Positions 1 to 6,036 of a stretch of 6,036 bases of DNA are shown one piece after another. Where the stretch lies: assembly GCA_937136445.1 (NCBI GenBank), contig CAKZOQ010000191.1, positions 1 through 6,036 of the forward strand, in the 5' to 3' direction. Positions within the stretch are counted from its first letter, which is position 1. The number at the start of each line of letters is the position of its first letter. Source of the DNA: an uncultured Gemmatimonadota bacterium. Its GTDB lineage: Bacteria > Gemmatimonadota > Gemmatimonadetes > Longimicrobiales > Gaopeijiaceae. The position numbers were made by a program, and so were the translations under genes. The notes under the pieces were generated by a model, which searched no databases, was not told the DNA's origin, and was given only the letters and a program-made list of their open reading frames with translations.

Positions 1-280
1 GGGAGACTACTACGGCGCCAACGTCTTCCGCGACTACGTCAGCGAGCAGGGCATCTCCGAGGAGGACCAGGGGGGCCATGCCGGCGTCATCGACACCTCC
101 CAGCTCCTCTTCGTGAACTCCGACCATATCCGCATCGGCGAGCTGGCCCCAAGGGGTGGCTTCGAGGGGAGCGGCGTGTCGGGGGATCCCACCCAGGCCT
201 CCATCCAGCTCGGATACGTGGGCATGCAGATGAAGGTCGATACCGCCGTCCGGCAGATCCGGGAGCTCCGAGGACGATGA
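1..280 (+). CDS. Creatininase-family protein, C-terminal fragment (5' end outside window)
   Basis: The reading frame is open from the left edge (first full codon at base 2) to the TGA at 278-280, giving the last 92 residues. It contains GGHAGVIDTS (bases about 71-100), which matches the family signature GGHAGxxETS with Asp in place of the usual Glu. It also contains GVSGDPTQAS (about 173-205), matching the conserved GVxGDPxxAS stretch near the C terminus of creatininase-like amidohydrolases. Family members are metal-dependent hydrolases of cyclic or linear amides, such as creatininase and MftE. The N-terminal metal-binding half is not in the window, so activity and any signal peptide cannot be judged. 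The following gene is homologous along this whole stretch, so the two look like tandem paralogues. The family assignment is firm; the substrate is unknown. Confidence 0.85.
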   Translation, partial: GDYYGANVFRDYVSEQGISEEDQGGHAGVIDTSQLLFVNSDHIRIGELAPRGGFEGSGVSGDPTQASIQLGYVGMQMKVDTAVRQIRELRGR

Positions 281-304
281 TCGCCGCTCAACACTCGCAC
301 CGTC

Positions 305-342
305 TGGGGAGTCCTTGGGAATTGACCGTGGACGTTCCCCCA
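305..342 (+). other. Imperfect hairpin in the gap between the two creatininase-family genes
   Basis: Within the 85-base gap 281-365, GGGGAGTCC at 306-314 can pair with GGAC at 330-333 plus TCCCC at 336-340. A two-base bulge (334-335) and a loop of 15 bases remain. No T-run follows, so it is not a standard intrinsic terminator. It ends about 25 bases before the ATG at 366 and could be a processing or attenuation element, or chance pairing in GC-rich DNA. Nothing else is recognisable in this gap. Confidence 0.25.
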
Positions 343-357
343 GCGTCGACCCCTTCC

Positions 358-361
358 GAGG
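358..361 (+). promoter_or_regulatory. Weak ribosome binding site for the second creatininase-family gene
   Basis: GAGG at 358-361 sits four bases before the ATG at 366. The spacing is short and the match modest. It nevertheless supports this ATG over the in-frame TTG at 315, which would put 17 polar or charged residues ahead of an otherwise clean signal peptide. Confidence 0.45.
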
Positions 362-365
362 CTCC

Positions 366-1265
366 ATGAGACTTCCCGCCCTGTTCACCGCCACCGTGGC
401 GGCCTTCACCCTCTCCGTGGGTGCCCTCTCCGCGCAGCAACAGGAGATGACGCCCGAGGAACGGGCGCGCTTCATGGAGGAGATGGAGCGTCAGTATCAG
501 GAGGACATGGCGCGGGAGCGGCCCATCGAGGCGCTCAACTCCGTCTGGATCGAGGAGCTCACCTGGATGGAGGTCCGCGACCTTCTCCGGGAGGGGAAGA
601 CCACGGCCATCATCCCCACCGGGGGCGTCGAGCCCAACGGTCCCTGGGTGGCCACGGGCAAGCACAACTACGTGCTCCAGAGCGCCTGCGACATGCTGGC
701 ACGGGAGCTGGGGGACGCCCTCTGCGCGCCCATCGTGAAGCTGGTGCCCGAGGGGGACATCGATCCGCCCACCGGGCACATGCGCTACCCCGGCACCATC
801 AGCGTCCGGCCGGAGACCTTCCAGGCCGTGCTTACCGACGTGGCGGGAAGCCTTCGGGCCCACGGGTTCACCGACATCGTCTTCATTGGCGACAGCGGTG
901 GGAACCAGCGACACCAGGCCATGGTGGCCGAGCGGCTGAACGCTGAGTGGGACGACGCCCGGGCGCATCACGTCGAGGAGTTCTACAACTATTCCGACGT
1001 CGAGGCGTACATGGAAAACGAGCTGGGCGTCGACCAGCCCGTCGACGACGGTCTGCACGACAACTTCTACATCACCTCGATCATGATGGTCACCGACCCC
1101 ACCGTGGTCCGCTACGATCAGCGGGTGGCGGCGGGAGAGACCCTCATCAACGGGGTGGACATCCAACCCAAGGAGCGGGCCATCGAGGTCGGGCGGCAGC
1201 TCCTGGAGTTCCGGATCGACCGCACGGCCGCGGCCATCCGAGCAGCACGCGAGGAGAATCGATGA
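366..1265 (+). CDS. Exported creatininase-family protein with a divergent metal site
   Basis: The product has 299 residues from ATG 366. Residues 1-23 form a Sec signal peptide (basic start, hydrophobic core, likely cleavage after LSA before QQQ). Residues 28-50 are a charged, probably helical linker. The creatininase fold follows from about residue 55. Family landmarks are PTGGVEPNGPW (84-94), YPGTISVRPETF (141-152), IGDSGGNQ (174-181) and GLHDNFYITS (229-238). In characterised creatininases the first metal motif reads E-x-H...D and the next reads NGH. Here Glu89 is kept, His becomes Asn91, Asp becomes His100, and the NGH histidine becomes Ser177. His231 of the HAGxxETS region is kept but its acidic residue is Ile236. 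This is either a subfamily with rearranged metal ligands or a non-catalytic homologue. It is a tandem paralogue of the fragment upstream, and its stop overlaps the next start (ATGA), implying translational coupling. The start at 366 was chosen over TTG 315 because it begins directly with the signal peptide. Family sure, catalytic status uncertain. Confidence 0.85.
   Translation: MRLPALFTATVAAFTLSVGALSAQQQEMTPEERARFMEEMERQYQEDMARERPIEALNSVWIEELTWMEVRDLLREGKTTAIIPTGGVEPNGPWVATGKHNYVLQSACDMLARELGDALCAPIVKLVPEGDIDPPTGHMRYPGTISVRPETFQAVLTDVAGSLRAHGFTDIVFIGDSGGNQRHQAMVAERLNAEWDDARAHHVEEFYNYSDVEAYMENELGVDQPVDDGLHDNFYITSIMMVTDPTVVRYDQRVAAGETLINGVDIQPKERAIEVGRQLLEFRIDRTAAAIRAAREENR
1251..1256 (+). promoter_or_regulatory. 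Shine-Dalgarno GAGGAG that fixes the start of the diheme DUF1592 gene
   Basis: GAGGAG lies inside the last codons of the upstream gene, five bases before ATG 1262. With the ATGA overlap at 1262-1265 it marks 1262 as the start. The frame is open much further upstream (to about 947), but that extension is translated from within the neighbouring gene and has no signal peptide or family similarity. Confidence 0.75.
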
Positions 1266-3790
1266 ATCATCTGACGGCGGCCATCCTCCTCGTGGGGCTG
1301 GCGCTCATGAGCTTCGTGCCCCCGGCGGGCGACGAGGCTCCCCGAGAGGCGGACGTCCACGAGACCCGCGCCCAGGCGATGGCACAGGCGATGCCCGATC
1401 CGGTGCCGGGGCTTCCCTCCGGGCTGGCCCACGCCCTCGAGCGCTCCGACGCCGGACCCGAGGACCCCGTGGCCGAGGCCTTCGAGCCCAACGCCGTCAT
1501 CGAGGAGTACTGCGTCCGCTGCCACAACGAGCGGCGTCTCCGCGGCAACCTCTCACTGGACGGTTTCGACGCCCTGACCCCGGAGGAGAACTGGGAGACG
1601 GCGGAGCGGATGGTTCGGAAGCTGCGTGCCGGGATGATGCCGCCAGCCGGGGCCGACCGGCCTCCGGAGGACTCGCTGATGGCGCTGGCCGCCACCATCG
1701 AGGACCGTGTGGATGCCCACTCCGCCGAGAATCCTCGCATGGGTGGCCGCTCCTTCCAGCGCCTCACCCGCACGGAGTACGCCCGGGCGGTCTGGGACCT
1801 CCTCGGTCTGCAGGTGGACGTGGAGGGCATGCTCCCCGCCGAGACCATGAGCGGCGGCTTCGACAACGTGGCCGACGTCCAGAACTTCTCCGCCACCCGG
1901 CTCGACGCCTACCTCACCGCCGCCGGCGAGATCAGCCGCCTGGCGTTGGGTGACCCGGCGGCCGCCGCCAAGGAGACCACCTATCGCGTTTCGCGCTACG
2001 CCGAGCAGCGCGAGCGCGTCCCCGGCGCTCCGGTGGGCACCCGCGGGGGTGTTTCCGTGGTGCACAACTTCCCGGCGGACGGCGAGTACGTCTTCCGGGC
2101 CTCCTTCCAGCACGAGTCCACCGGAAACTTCTTCGGGTCCACGGCGCCCTTCGACGAGCACCTGGAGGTCTCCATCGACGGGGAGCGGCGAGCCCTCATC
2201 CCCATCGACCGGTTCATGCACCGCCAGGACCCCGACGGGGTGACCGTACGGAGTGAGCCCATCCAGATCACCGCTGGCCCCAAGCGGGTCTCCATCGCCT
2301 TCCTGGAGACCTTCGAGGGTCCCATCGAGGACGTGGTCTCGCCCCACGAGTGGAGCCTGGCCGACAAGAAGATCGGCTACTCCTACGGGATCACCCCGCT
2401 GGCCCACATGCGGGACGCCGTCATCGGCGGACCGTACGATGTGACGGGCGTGAGCGACTTCGAGGTCCGGGAGAACATCCTCTCCTGCCACCCCGACGAA
2501 GGAGACGAGGCCCGCCCCTGCGCCGAATCCATCATCCGCCGGGTGGCCTCCGACGCCTACCGTCGCTCCCTCACCGACGCCGACGTGGAGGCGCTGCTGG
2601 CGCTCTACGACGACGGCGCCTCCGAGCGGGGCTTCGAAGGAGGCATGCAGGTGGCGCTCCAGGGCATCCTGGCGAGCCCCGACTTCCTCTTCCGCATGGA
2701 GGAGCCGGCCGGCGCGGTGGCCGAGGACGGGAGCTACACCCTCAGTCAGGTGGATCTGGCGTCCCGCCTCTCCTACTTCCTCTGGGGCGCCGCCCCCGAC
2801 TCCGAGCTCCTGCAGCTCGCCGAGGCGGGTGTCCTGACCGAGAACGACAACCTGGAGCGACAGGTCCGGCGGATGCTGGCCGACTCCCGGGCCGATGCGC
2901 TGGGGAGCCGGTTCGCCCACATGTGGCTCCGCCTCCAGGACCTGGAGAAGGTGCACCCCGATGCCCTCCAGTTCCCCGACTTCTACCAGCAGCTCGCGGA
3001 CGACATGACCCGGGAGACGGAGCTCTTCTTCGTCAATCTGGTCCGGGAGGACCGCGGGTTCTTCGAGCTGCTCACGGCGGACTACTCGTACATGAACGAG
3101 CGCCTGGCCCGTCACTACGGGATCCCCGGCGTCACCGGCGAGGACTTCCGTCGGGTGGAGTACCCCACCGAGGGTCGCCGCGGCCTCCTGGGTCACGGGA
3201 GCATCCTGACCCTCACCTCCCACGCCAACCGGACGTCCCCGGTGCTCCGCGGGAAGTGGGTGATGGAGGTGCTCCTGGGCACGCCACCGCCACCACCGCC
3301 GCCCAACGTGCCGGAGCTGGAGGAGGGCGCCGCCAACGAAGACGGCCGCCTCCTCACCGTGAAGGAGCAGATGGAGATGCACCGGGCCAACCCGTCCTGC
3401 AACTCCTGCCACACCATGATCGACCCCATCGGTCTGGCGCTGGAGAACTTCGACGTCACCGGGGCCTGGCGGATCCGGGACCAGGGGATGCCCATCCAGG
3501 TGGAAGGTGAGCTGTACGACGGCACCCCGCTGGAGAAGCCCGGCGATCTGCGCGAGGCGTTGGTGGACCGCGAGGAGTCGCTGGTCCGGGGCTTCACCGA
3601 GAACCTCCTCGCCTACGCGCTGGGACGCCGCATCGAGTACTACGACATGCCCATGGTCCGGACCATCGAGGATCGGGCCGCGGCGGACGACTACCGACTG
3701 ACCACCTTCATCATGGGTGTGGTGGACAGTCCGGCCTTCCGGACGGGACGGCTCCCCATGGAAGCCACCGATTCCGACCTGCAGCAGTAA
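1262..3790 (+). CDS. DUF1592-family exported diheme c-type cytochrome-like protein (DUF1587/1595/1592/1588/1585)
   Basis: The product has 842 residues. Residues 1-22 are a hydrophobic export signal or membrane anchor with no lipobox, followed by a disordered, Ala/Pro-rich linker to about 75. A cytochrome c-like domain spans about 79-150, with heme motif CVRCH at 84-88 and a possible axial Met in GMMPPAG (124-130). Then come DUF1587 (about 163-227, starting FQRLTRTEY), a beta-rich carbohydrate-binding-like section (about 236-365), DUF1595 (about 418-480, ending ASPDFLFRME), DUF1592 (about 491-618), DUF1588 (about 637-735) and DUF1585 (about 752-826). DUF1588 holds a poly-Pro run at 675-681 and a second heme motif, CNSCH, at 713-717. 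This is the standard full domain order and length of the family first noted in Planctomycetes. Both CXXCH sites predict covalent heme in the periplasm, hence a redox or electron-transfer role; the substrate is unknown, and polysaccharide breakdown has been proposed for relatives. Cys409 and Cys420 could form a disulfide. The gene overlaps its upstream neighbour by four bases and precedes its usual partner, a DUF1552 gene. Family assignment is very secure. Confidence 0.93.
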   Translation: MNHLTAAILLVGLALMSFVPPAGDEAPREADVHETRAQAMAQAMPDPVPGLPSGLAHALERSDAGPEDPVAEAFEPNAVIEEYCVRCHNERRLRGNLSLDGFDALTPEENWETAERMVRKLRAGMMPPAGADRPPEDSLMALAATIEDRVDAHSAENPRMGGRSFQRLTRTEYARAVWDLLGLQVDVEGMLPAETMSGGFDNVADVQNFSATRLDAYLTAAGEISRLALGDPAAAAKETTYRVSRYAEQRERVPGAPVGTRGGVSVVHNFPADGEYVFRASFQHESTGNFFGSTAPFDEHLEVSIDGERRALIPIDRFMHRQDPDGVTVRSEPIQITAGPKRVSIAFLETFEGPIEDVVSPHEWSLADKKIGYSYGITPLAHMRDAVIGGPYDVTGVSDFEVRENILSCHPDEGDEARPCAESIIRRVASDAYRRSLTDADVEALLALYDDGASERGFEGGMQVALQGILASPDFLFRMEEPAGAVAEDGSYTLSQVDLASRLSYFLWGAAPDSELLQLAEAGVLTENDNLERQVRRMLADSRADALGSRFAHMWLRLQDLEKVHPDALQFPDFYQQLADDMTRETELFFVNLVREDRGFFELLTADYSYMNERLARHYGIPGVTGEDFRRVEYPTEGRRGLLGHGSILTLTSHANRTSPVLRGKWVMEVLLGTPPPPPPPNVPELEEGAANEDGRLLTVKEQMEMHRANPSCNSCHTMIDPIGLALENFDVTGAWRIRDQGMPIQVEGELYDGTPLEKPGDLREALVDREESLVRGFTENLLAYALGRRIEYYDMPMVRTIEDRAAADDYRLTTFIMGVVDSPAFRTGRLPMEATDSDLQQ

Positions 3791-3815
3791 CCGAATACGA
3801 ATCACGACCGAGTCC

Positions 3816-3820
3816 GGAGA
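3816..3820 (+). promoter_or_regulatory. Shine-Dalgarno GGAGA of the DUF1552 gene
   Basis: GGAGA ends eight bases before ATG 3829 within the 38-base gap 3791-3828. No terminator hairpin or convincing promoter is seen in that gap, consistent with read-through from the DUF1592-family gene. Confidence 0.6.
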
Positions 3821-3828
3821 TTCCCGCT

Positions 3829-5214
3829 ATGTACATCACAGGCAACCACATCCCGCGTCGGACCTTCCTCAAGGGGATGGGCGCCACCGTCGCCCTCCCG
3901 TTCCTGGACGCCATGATTCCCGCGGGGGGCCTGGCGGCTCGTACCCGTGAGGAGATCGAGGCCACCCGGTTCGTCGCCATCGAGATGGTGCACGGCGCCG
4001 CGGGTTCCAGCCCCTACGGCCTGGAGAACCATCTCTGGTCGCCGCGGGAGATCGGCCGGAACTTCAATCTGGCCGGGACGAGCCTGGAGCCGCTGGAGCG
4101 CTATCGGGACGCGTTGACCATCATCAGCAATACGGACGTGCGTTCCGCCGAAGCCTTCATCCCCAAGGAGATCGGCGGGGACCACTTCCGGTCCAGCTCG
4201 ACCTTCCTGACCCAGGCCCACCCGAAGCAGACGGAGGGCTCGGACATCTTCGTGGGGCAGTCCATCGATCAGATGTACGCCACCCGCTACGGGCAGGACA
4301 CGCCCATCCCGTCCATGCAGCTCTGCATCGAGAACGTGGACCAGGCTGGTGGTTGCGCCTACGGATACGCCTGCGTGTACACGGACACGATCAGTTGGGC
4401 CTCCCCCACCGAGCCCCTCCCGATGATTCGGGATCCCCGTGTGGCCTTCGATCAGCTCTTCGGCACCGGCGGCACCCCGGAGCAACGGGCCCAGCGCCGG
4501 CGCGCCAAGGCCAGCATCCTGGACTTCATCACCGGTCGTGTGGACGACCTCAAGAGTGAGCTCGGGACCTCCGACGCCCGACGGCTGGACCAGTACCTGG
4601 AGAACATCCGGGAGATCGAGCGCCGCATCCAGATGGTGGAGGCCCAGAACTCCAGCGGCGCGGTCCGGGAGCTTCCCGAGGCGCCGGCCGGCGTGCCCGA
4701 CGACTTCGAGGAGCACGTGAAGCTCATGTTCGACCTGCAGGCCCTGGCCTTCGCGTCGGACATGACCCGTGTCTTCAGCTTCAAGATGGGTCGGGACTCC
4801 TCCGCCCGGGTCTTCCCCGAGAGCGGCGTGGACAAGCCTTTCCACCCAGCGTCGCACCACGGTGGGAACGAGAAGAACATCCTCGACTTCGCCGAGATCA
4901 ACCGGTACCACGTGAGCATGCTCCCCTACTTCATGGATCGCCTGAACGAAACCATGGAGGGTGAGGCGAGCCTCCTGGACAAGACGATGATCCTCTACGG
5001 CTCGCCCATGGGAGATCCCAACGTCCACAACCACCGTCGTTGCCCCCTCTTCCTGGCGGGCGGGGCCAATGGGCAGCTGGACGGCGGCGTGCACCTCAAG
5101 GCGCCGGACGGCACGCCCATGGCCAACGCCATGCTGGGCGTGCTCCACAAGCTGGGGCTCGATGACGTGGAGCACTTCGGCGACAGCACCGGCACGCTGG
5201 GCCTGGAGGTGTAG
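3829..5214 (+). CDS. DUF1552 (HXXSHH) domain protein with Tat signal
   Basis: The product has 461 residues, the usual length for the family. The N terminus carries a twin-arginine signal, RRTFLKG at residues 10-16, followed by a hydrophobic stretch (about 17-35, with the family-typical ALPFLDAM). It is therefore exported folded, probably with a metal cofactor already bound. The DUF1552 domain covers almost the entire mature protein. The name-giving HXXSHH motif is HPASHH at 339-344. A second His/Asp-rich stretch, GDPNVHNHRRCP, lies at 395-406 and resembles the C-terminal metal-site segment of DUF1501 and other alkaline-phosphatase/sulfatase-like proteins. GGDHF (116-120) is a further candidate metal ligand. 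The family is thought to share the alkaline phosphatase-like fold, suggesting a metal-dependent hydrolase of phosphate or sulfate esters, but no reaction is established. Genes of this family regularly lie directly after DUF1592-family genes, as here, which points to a shared complex or pathway. The start is backed by the GGAGA site and by the position of the Tat motif. Confidence 0.92.
   Translation: MYITGNHIPRRTFLKGMGATVALPFLDAMIPAGGLAARTREEIEATRFVAIEMVHGAAGSSPYGLENHLWSPREIGRNFNLAGTSLEPLERYRDALTIISNTDVRSAEAFIPKEIGGDHFRSSSTFLTQAHPKQTEGSDIFVGQSIDQMYATRYGQDTPIPSMQLCIENVDQAGGCAYGYACVYTDTISWASPTEPLPMIRDPRVAFDQLFGTGGTPEQRAQRRRAKASILDFITGRVDDLKSELGTSDARRLDQYLENIREIERRIQMVEAQNSSGAVRELPEAPAGVPDDFEEHVKLMFDLQALAFASDMTRVFSFKMGRDSSARVFPESGVDKPFHPASHHGGNEKNILDFAEINRYHVSMLPYFMDRLNETMEGEASLLDKTMILYGSPMGDPNVHNHRRCPLFLAGGANGQLDGGVHLKAPDGTPMANAMLGVLHKLGLDDVEHFGDSTGTLGLEV
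5205..5210 (+). promoter_or_regulatory. Shine-Dalgarno GGAGGT that fixes the GTG start of the ankyrin gene
   Basis: GGAGGT, a full-strength match, overlaps the last codons of the DUF1552 gene and lies six bases before GTG 5217. It supports the GTG start over the in-frame ATG at 5295, which would delete the signal peptide. Confidence 0.8.
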
Positions 5215-5216
5215 CC

Positions 5217-6036
5217 GTGCGCTGGACGATTCTTCTCACGGCGGCAGCCGCGCTTTCGGGGTTGACGCTGGCGGTACCCGCCGACGAGCTCGCCATGACG
5301 ACCATCATGGAGGCGCCGCGGACCGACGCACCGGTGGCGGACGCCGCCGAACGCGGCGACACCGACATGGTCCGCACCCTGGTCGCCTCGGGGGCCGACG
5401 TGAATGCGGCGCAGGGCGACGGGATGACCGCGCTCCACTGGGCGGCGCGCAACGGGAACGCCGAGCTGGTGGGCTACCTGGTGGATCAGGGTGCCGGCCT
5501 GGAAGCCACCACCCGACTGGGGGACTACACGCCCCTCCACATGGCGGCGCAGGGTGGCAGTGTCGAGTCCCTGCGGTACCTGGTGGAGGCCGGCGCCGAC
5601 GTCGGCGCCCGTTCCAGCATCGGAGGGGTGACGCCGCTGCACTTCGCGGCCGAGGCAGGTCTGGCCGCCGGGATCGACGTCCTGGTGGAGGCTGGAGCCG
5701 AGGTGGACGCCGCCGAGGAGCGCTGGGGCCAGACGCCCCTGATCTTCGCCGCCTCCAAGAACCGCATCGAGGCCGTGGAGACCCTCGTCCGACACGGTGC
5801 CGACCTGAACCACTCCACCCTGGTGGTGGACGTCGTGGAGCGCTTCCAGGAGCATCAGCGACAGGAGCGGATCCGGGAGCGGCGACTCGAAGCCGTTCAG
5901 AACGGGGTAGACCCGGCGCTGGCCCAACGTCAGGCCGAGGAGGCCGTCGAATCCGAGGAGGACCGCACCGAGCGGGAGTCAGAGGAAGAGGAGAACCGCC
6001 CCGTCGAGGAGCCGGAGCCCACGAGCTACGCCGGCC
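5217..6036 (+). CDS. Secreted ankyrin-repeat protein, N-terminal part (3' end outside window)
   Basis: The frame is open from GTG 5217 to the right edge with no stop, giving 273 residues of an incomplete protein. Residues 1-22 are a Sec signal peptide (VRW start, Ala/Leu core, likely cleavage after VPA). Five ankyrin units of about 33 residues follow: about 37-66 (first, degenerate), 67-100 (MTALHWAARNGNAELVGYLV), 101-134 (YTPLHMAAQGG), 135-168 (VTPLHFAAEAG) and 169-199 (QTPLIFAASKN). Each has the TPLHxAA helix and most end with GADV-type turns. From about 204 the sequence changes to a strongly charged Glu/Arg/Gln-rich stretch (to about 267) that looks like a coiled coil or disordered spacer; more repeats could follow beyond the window. 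Ankyrin arrays bind proteins, so an exported one may scaffold the DUF1592/DUF1552 partners; that role is inference. The start lies two bases after the DUF1552 stop, implying translational coupling in one operon. Confidence 0.9.
   Translation, partial: MRWTILLTAAAALSGLTLAVPADELAMTTIMEAPRTDAPVADAAERGDTDMVRTLVASGADVNAAQGDGMTALHWAARNGNAELVGYLVDQGAGLEATTRLGDYTPLHMAAQGGSVESLRYLVEAGADVGARSSIGGVTPLHFAAEAGLAAGIDVLVEAGAEVDAAEERWGQTPLIFAASKNRIEAVETLVRHGADLNHSTLVVDVVERFQEHQRQERIRERRLEAVQNGVDPALAQRQAEEAVESEEDRTERESEEEENRPVEEPEPTSYAG

Noticed and set aside
322..327. TTGACC as a -35 promoter box in the gap
   Set aside because: No acceptable -10 hexamer lies 16-18 bases downstream; the region there is GC-rich (around GTCGAC).
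315..365. TTG start for the second creatininase-family gene
   Set aside because: It adds 17 charged or polar residues before the signal peptide, and ATG 366 begins directly with a normal signal sequence.
947..1261. Upstream extension of the DUF1592-family frame to base 947
   Set aside because: The extra residues are Arg/Gly/His-rich out-of-frame translation of the creatininase-family gene. ATG 1262 has GAGGAG in front and begins a hydrophobic export signal.
2486..2521. Cys-His pair (SCHPDE) with a later Cys as a third heme site
   Set aside because: The spacing is not CXXCH; Cys409 and Cys420 fit a disulfide better.
3284..3304. Proline-codon run encoding seven consecutive prolines, considered as a slipped repeat or frameshift site
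   Set aside because: The LGTPPPPPPPNVP stretch is a normal hallmark of DUF1588 domains, the codons are mixed and the frame stays open.
1553..3805. Very long open frame on the - strand (750 codons) opposite the DUF1592-family gene
   Set aside because: The + strand protein matches a known multi-domain family throughout. The antisense translation is Gly/Val/His/Leu-rich without recognisable domains, as expected from the codon bias of GC-rich genes.
3802..5175. Long - strand open frame opposite the DUF1552 gene
   Set aside because: Same codon-bias shadow: no motif and no signal peptide, while the + strand product is a clear DUF1552 protein with a Tat signal.

Overview
The window is GC-rich bacterial DNA, roughly two-thirds G+C by eye. 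Five protein-coding genes lie head to tail on the + strand with almost no free space. The gene content is two creatininase-family proteins, a diheme DUF1587/1592/1588/1585 protein, a Tat-exported DUF1552 (HXXSHH) protein and a secreted ankyrin-repeat protein. This combination is typical of environmental Gemmatimonadota, Acidobacteriota or Planctomycetota-like lineages. I favour an uncultured Gemmatimonadota or Acidobacteriota bacterium, but that is inference from gene family and base composition only. No rRNA, tRNA, CRISPR array, insertion sequence or phage gene is visible.

Layout: (1) 1-280, the last 92 codons of a creatininase-family protein whose start lies upstream of the window. (2) An 85-base gap (281-365) holding an imperfect hairpin and a weak ribosome site. 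(3) 366-1265, a complete second creatininase-family protein with a Sec signal peptide and an altered metal site. (4) 1262-3790, an 842-residue exported protein with two CXXCH heme sites, joined to gene 3 by an ATGA stop/start overlap. (5) A 38-base gap, then 3829-5214, a DUF1552 protein with a twin-arginine signal and an HPASHH motif. (6) 5217-6036, a GTG-started ankyrin-repeat protein with a signal peptide, two bases after the previous stop and running off the right edge.

The spacing (4-base overlap, 38 bases, 2 bases) and shared orientation suggest that at least genes 3-6 are one operon; gene 1 may also belong. Four of the five products carry visible export signals; the fifth lacks its N terminus in this window. 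The simplest reading is a periplasmic or envelope system. In it, a cytochrome-like DUF1592 protein and its habitual partner DUF1552 act on an unknown substrate, with creatininase-like hydrolases and an ankyrin scaffold alongside. No member of the DUF1592/DUF1552 pair has a biochemical role that I can state with confidence, so the pathway remains unknown.
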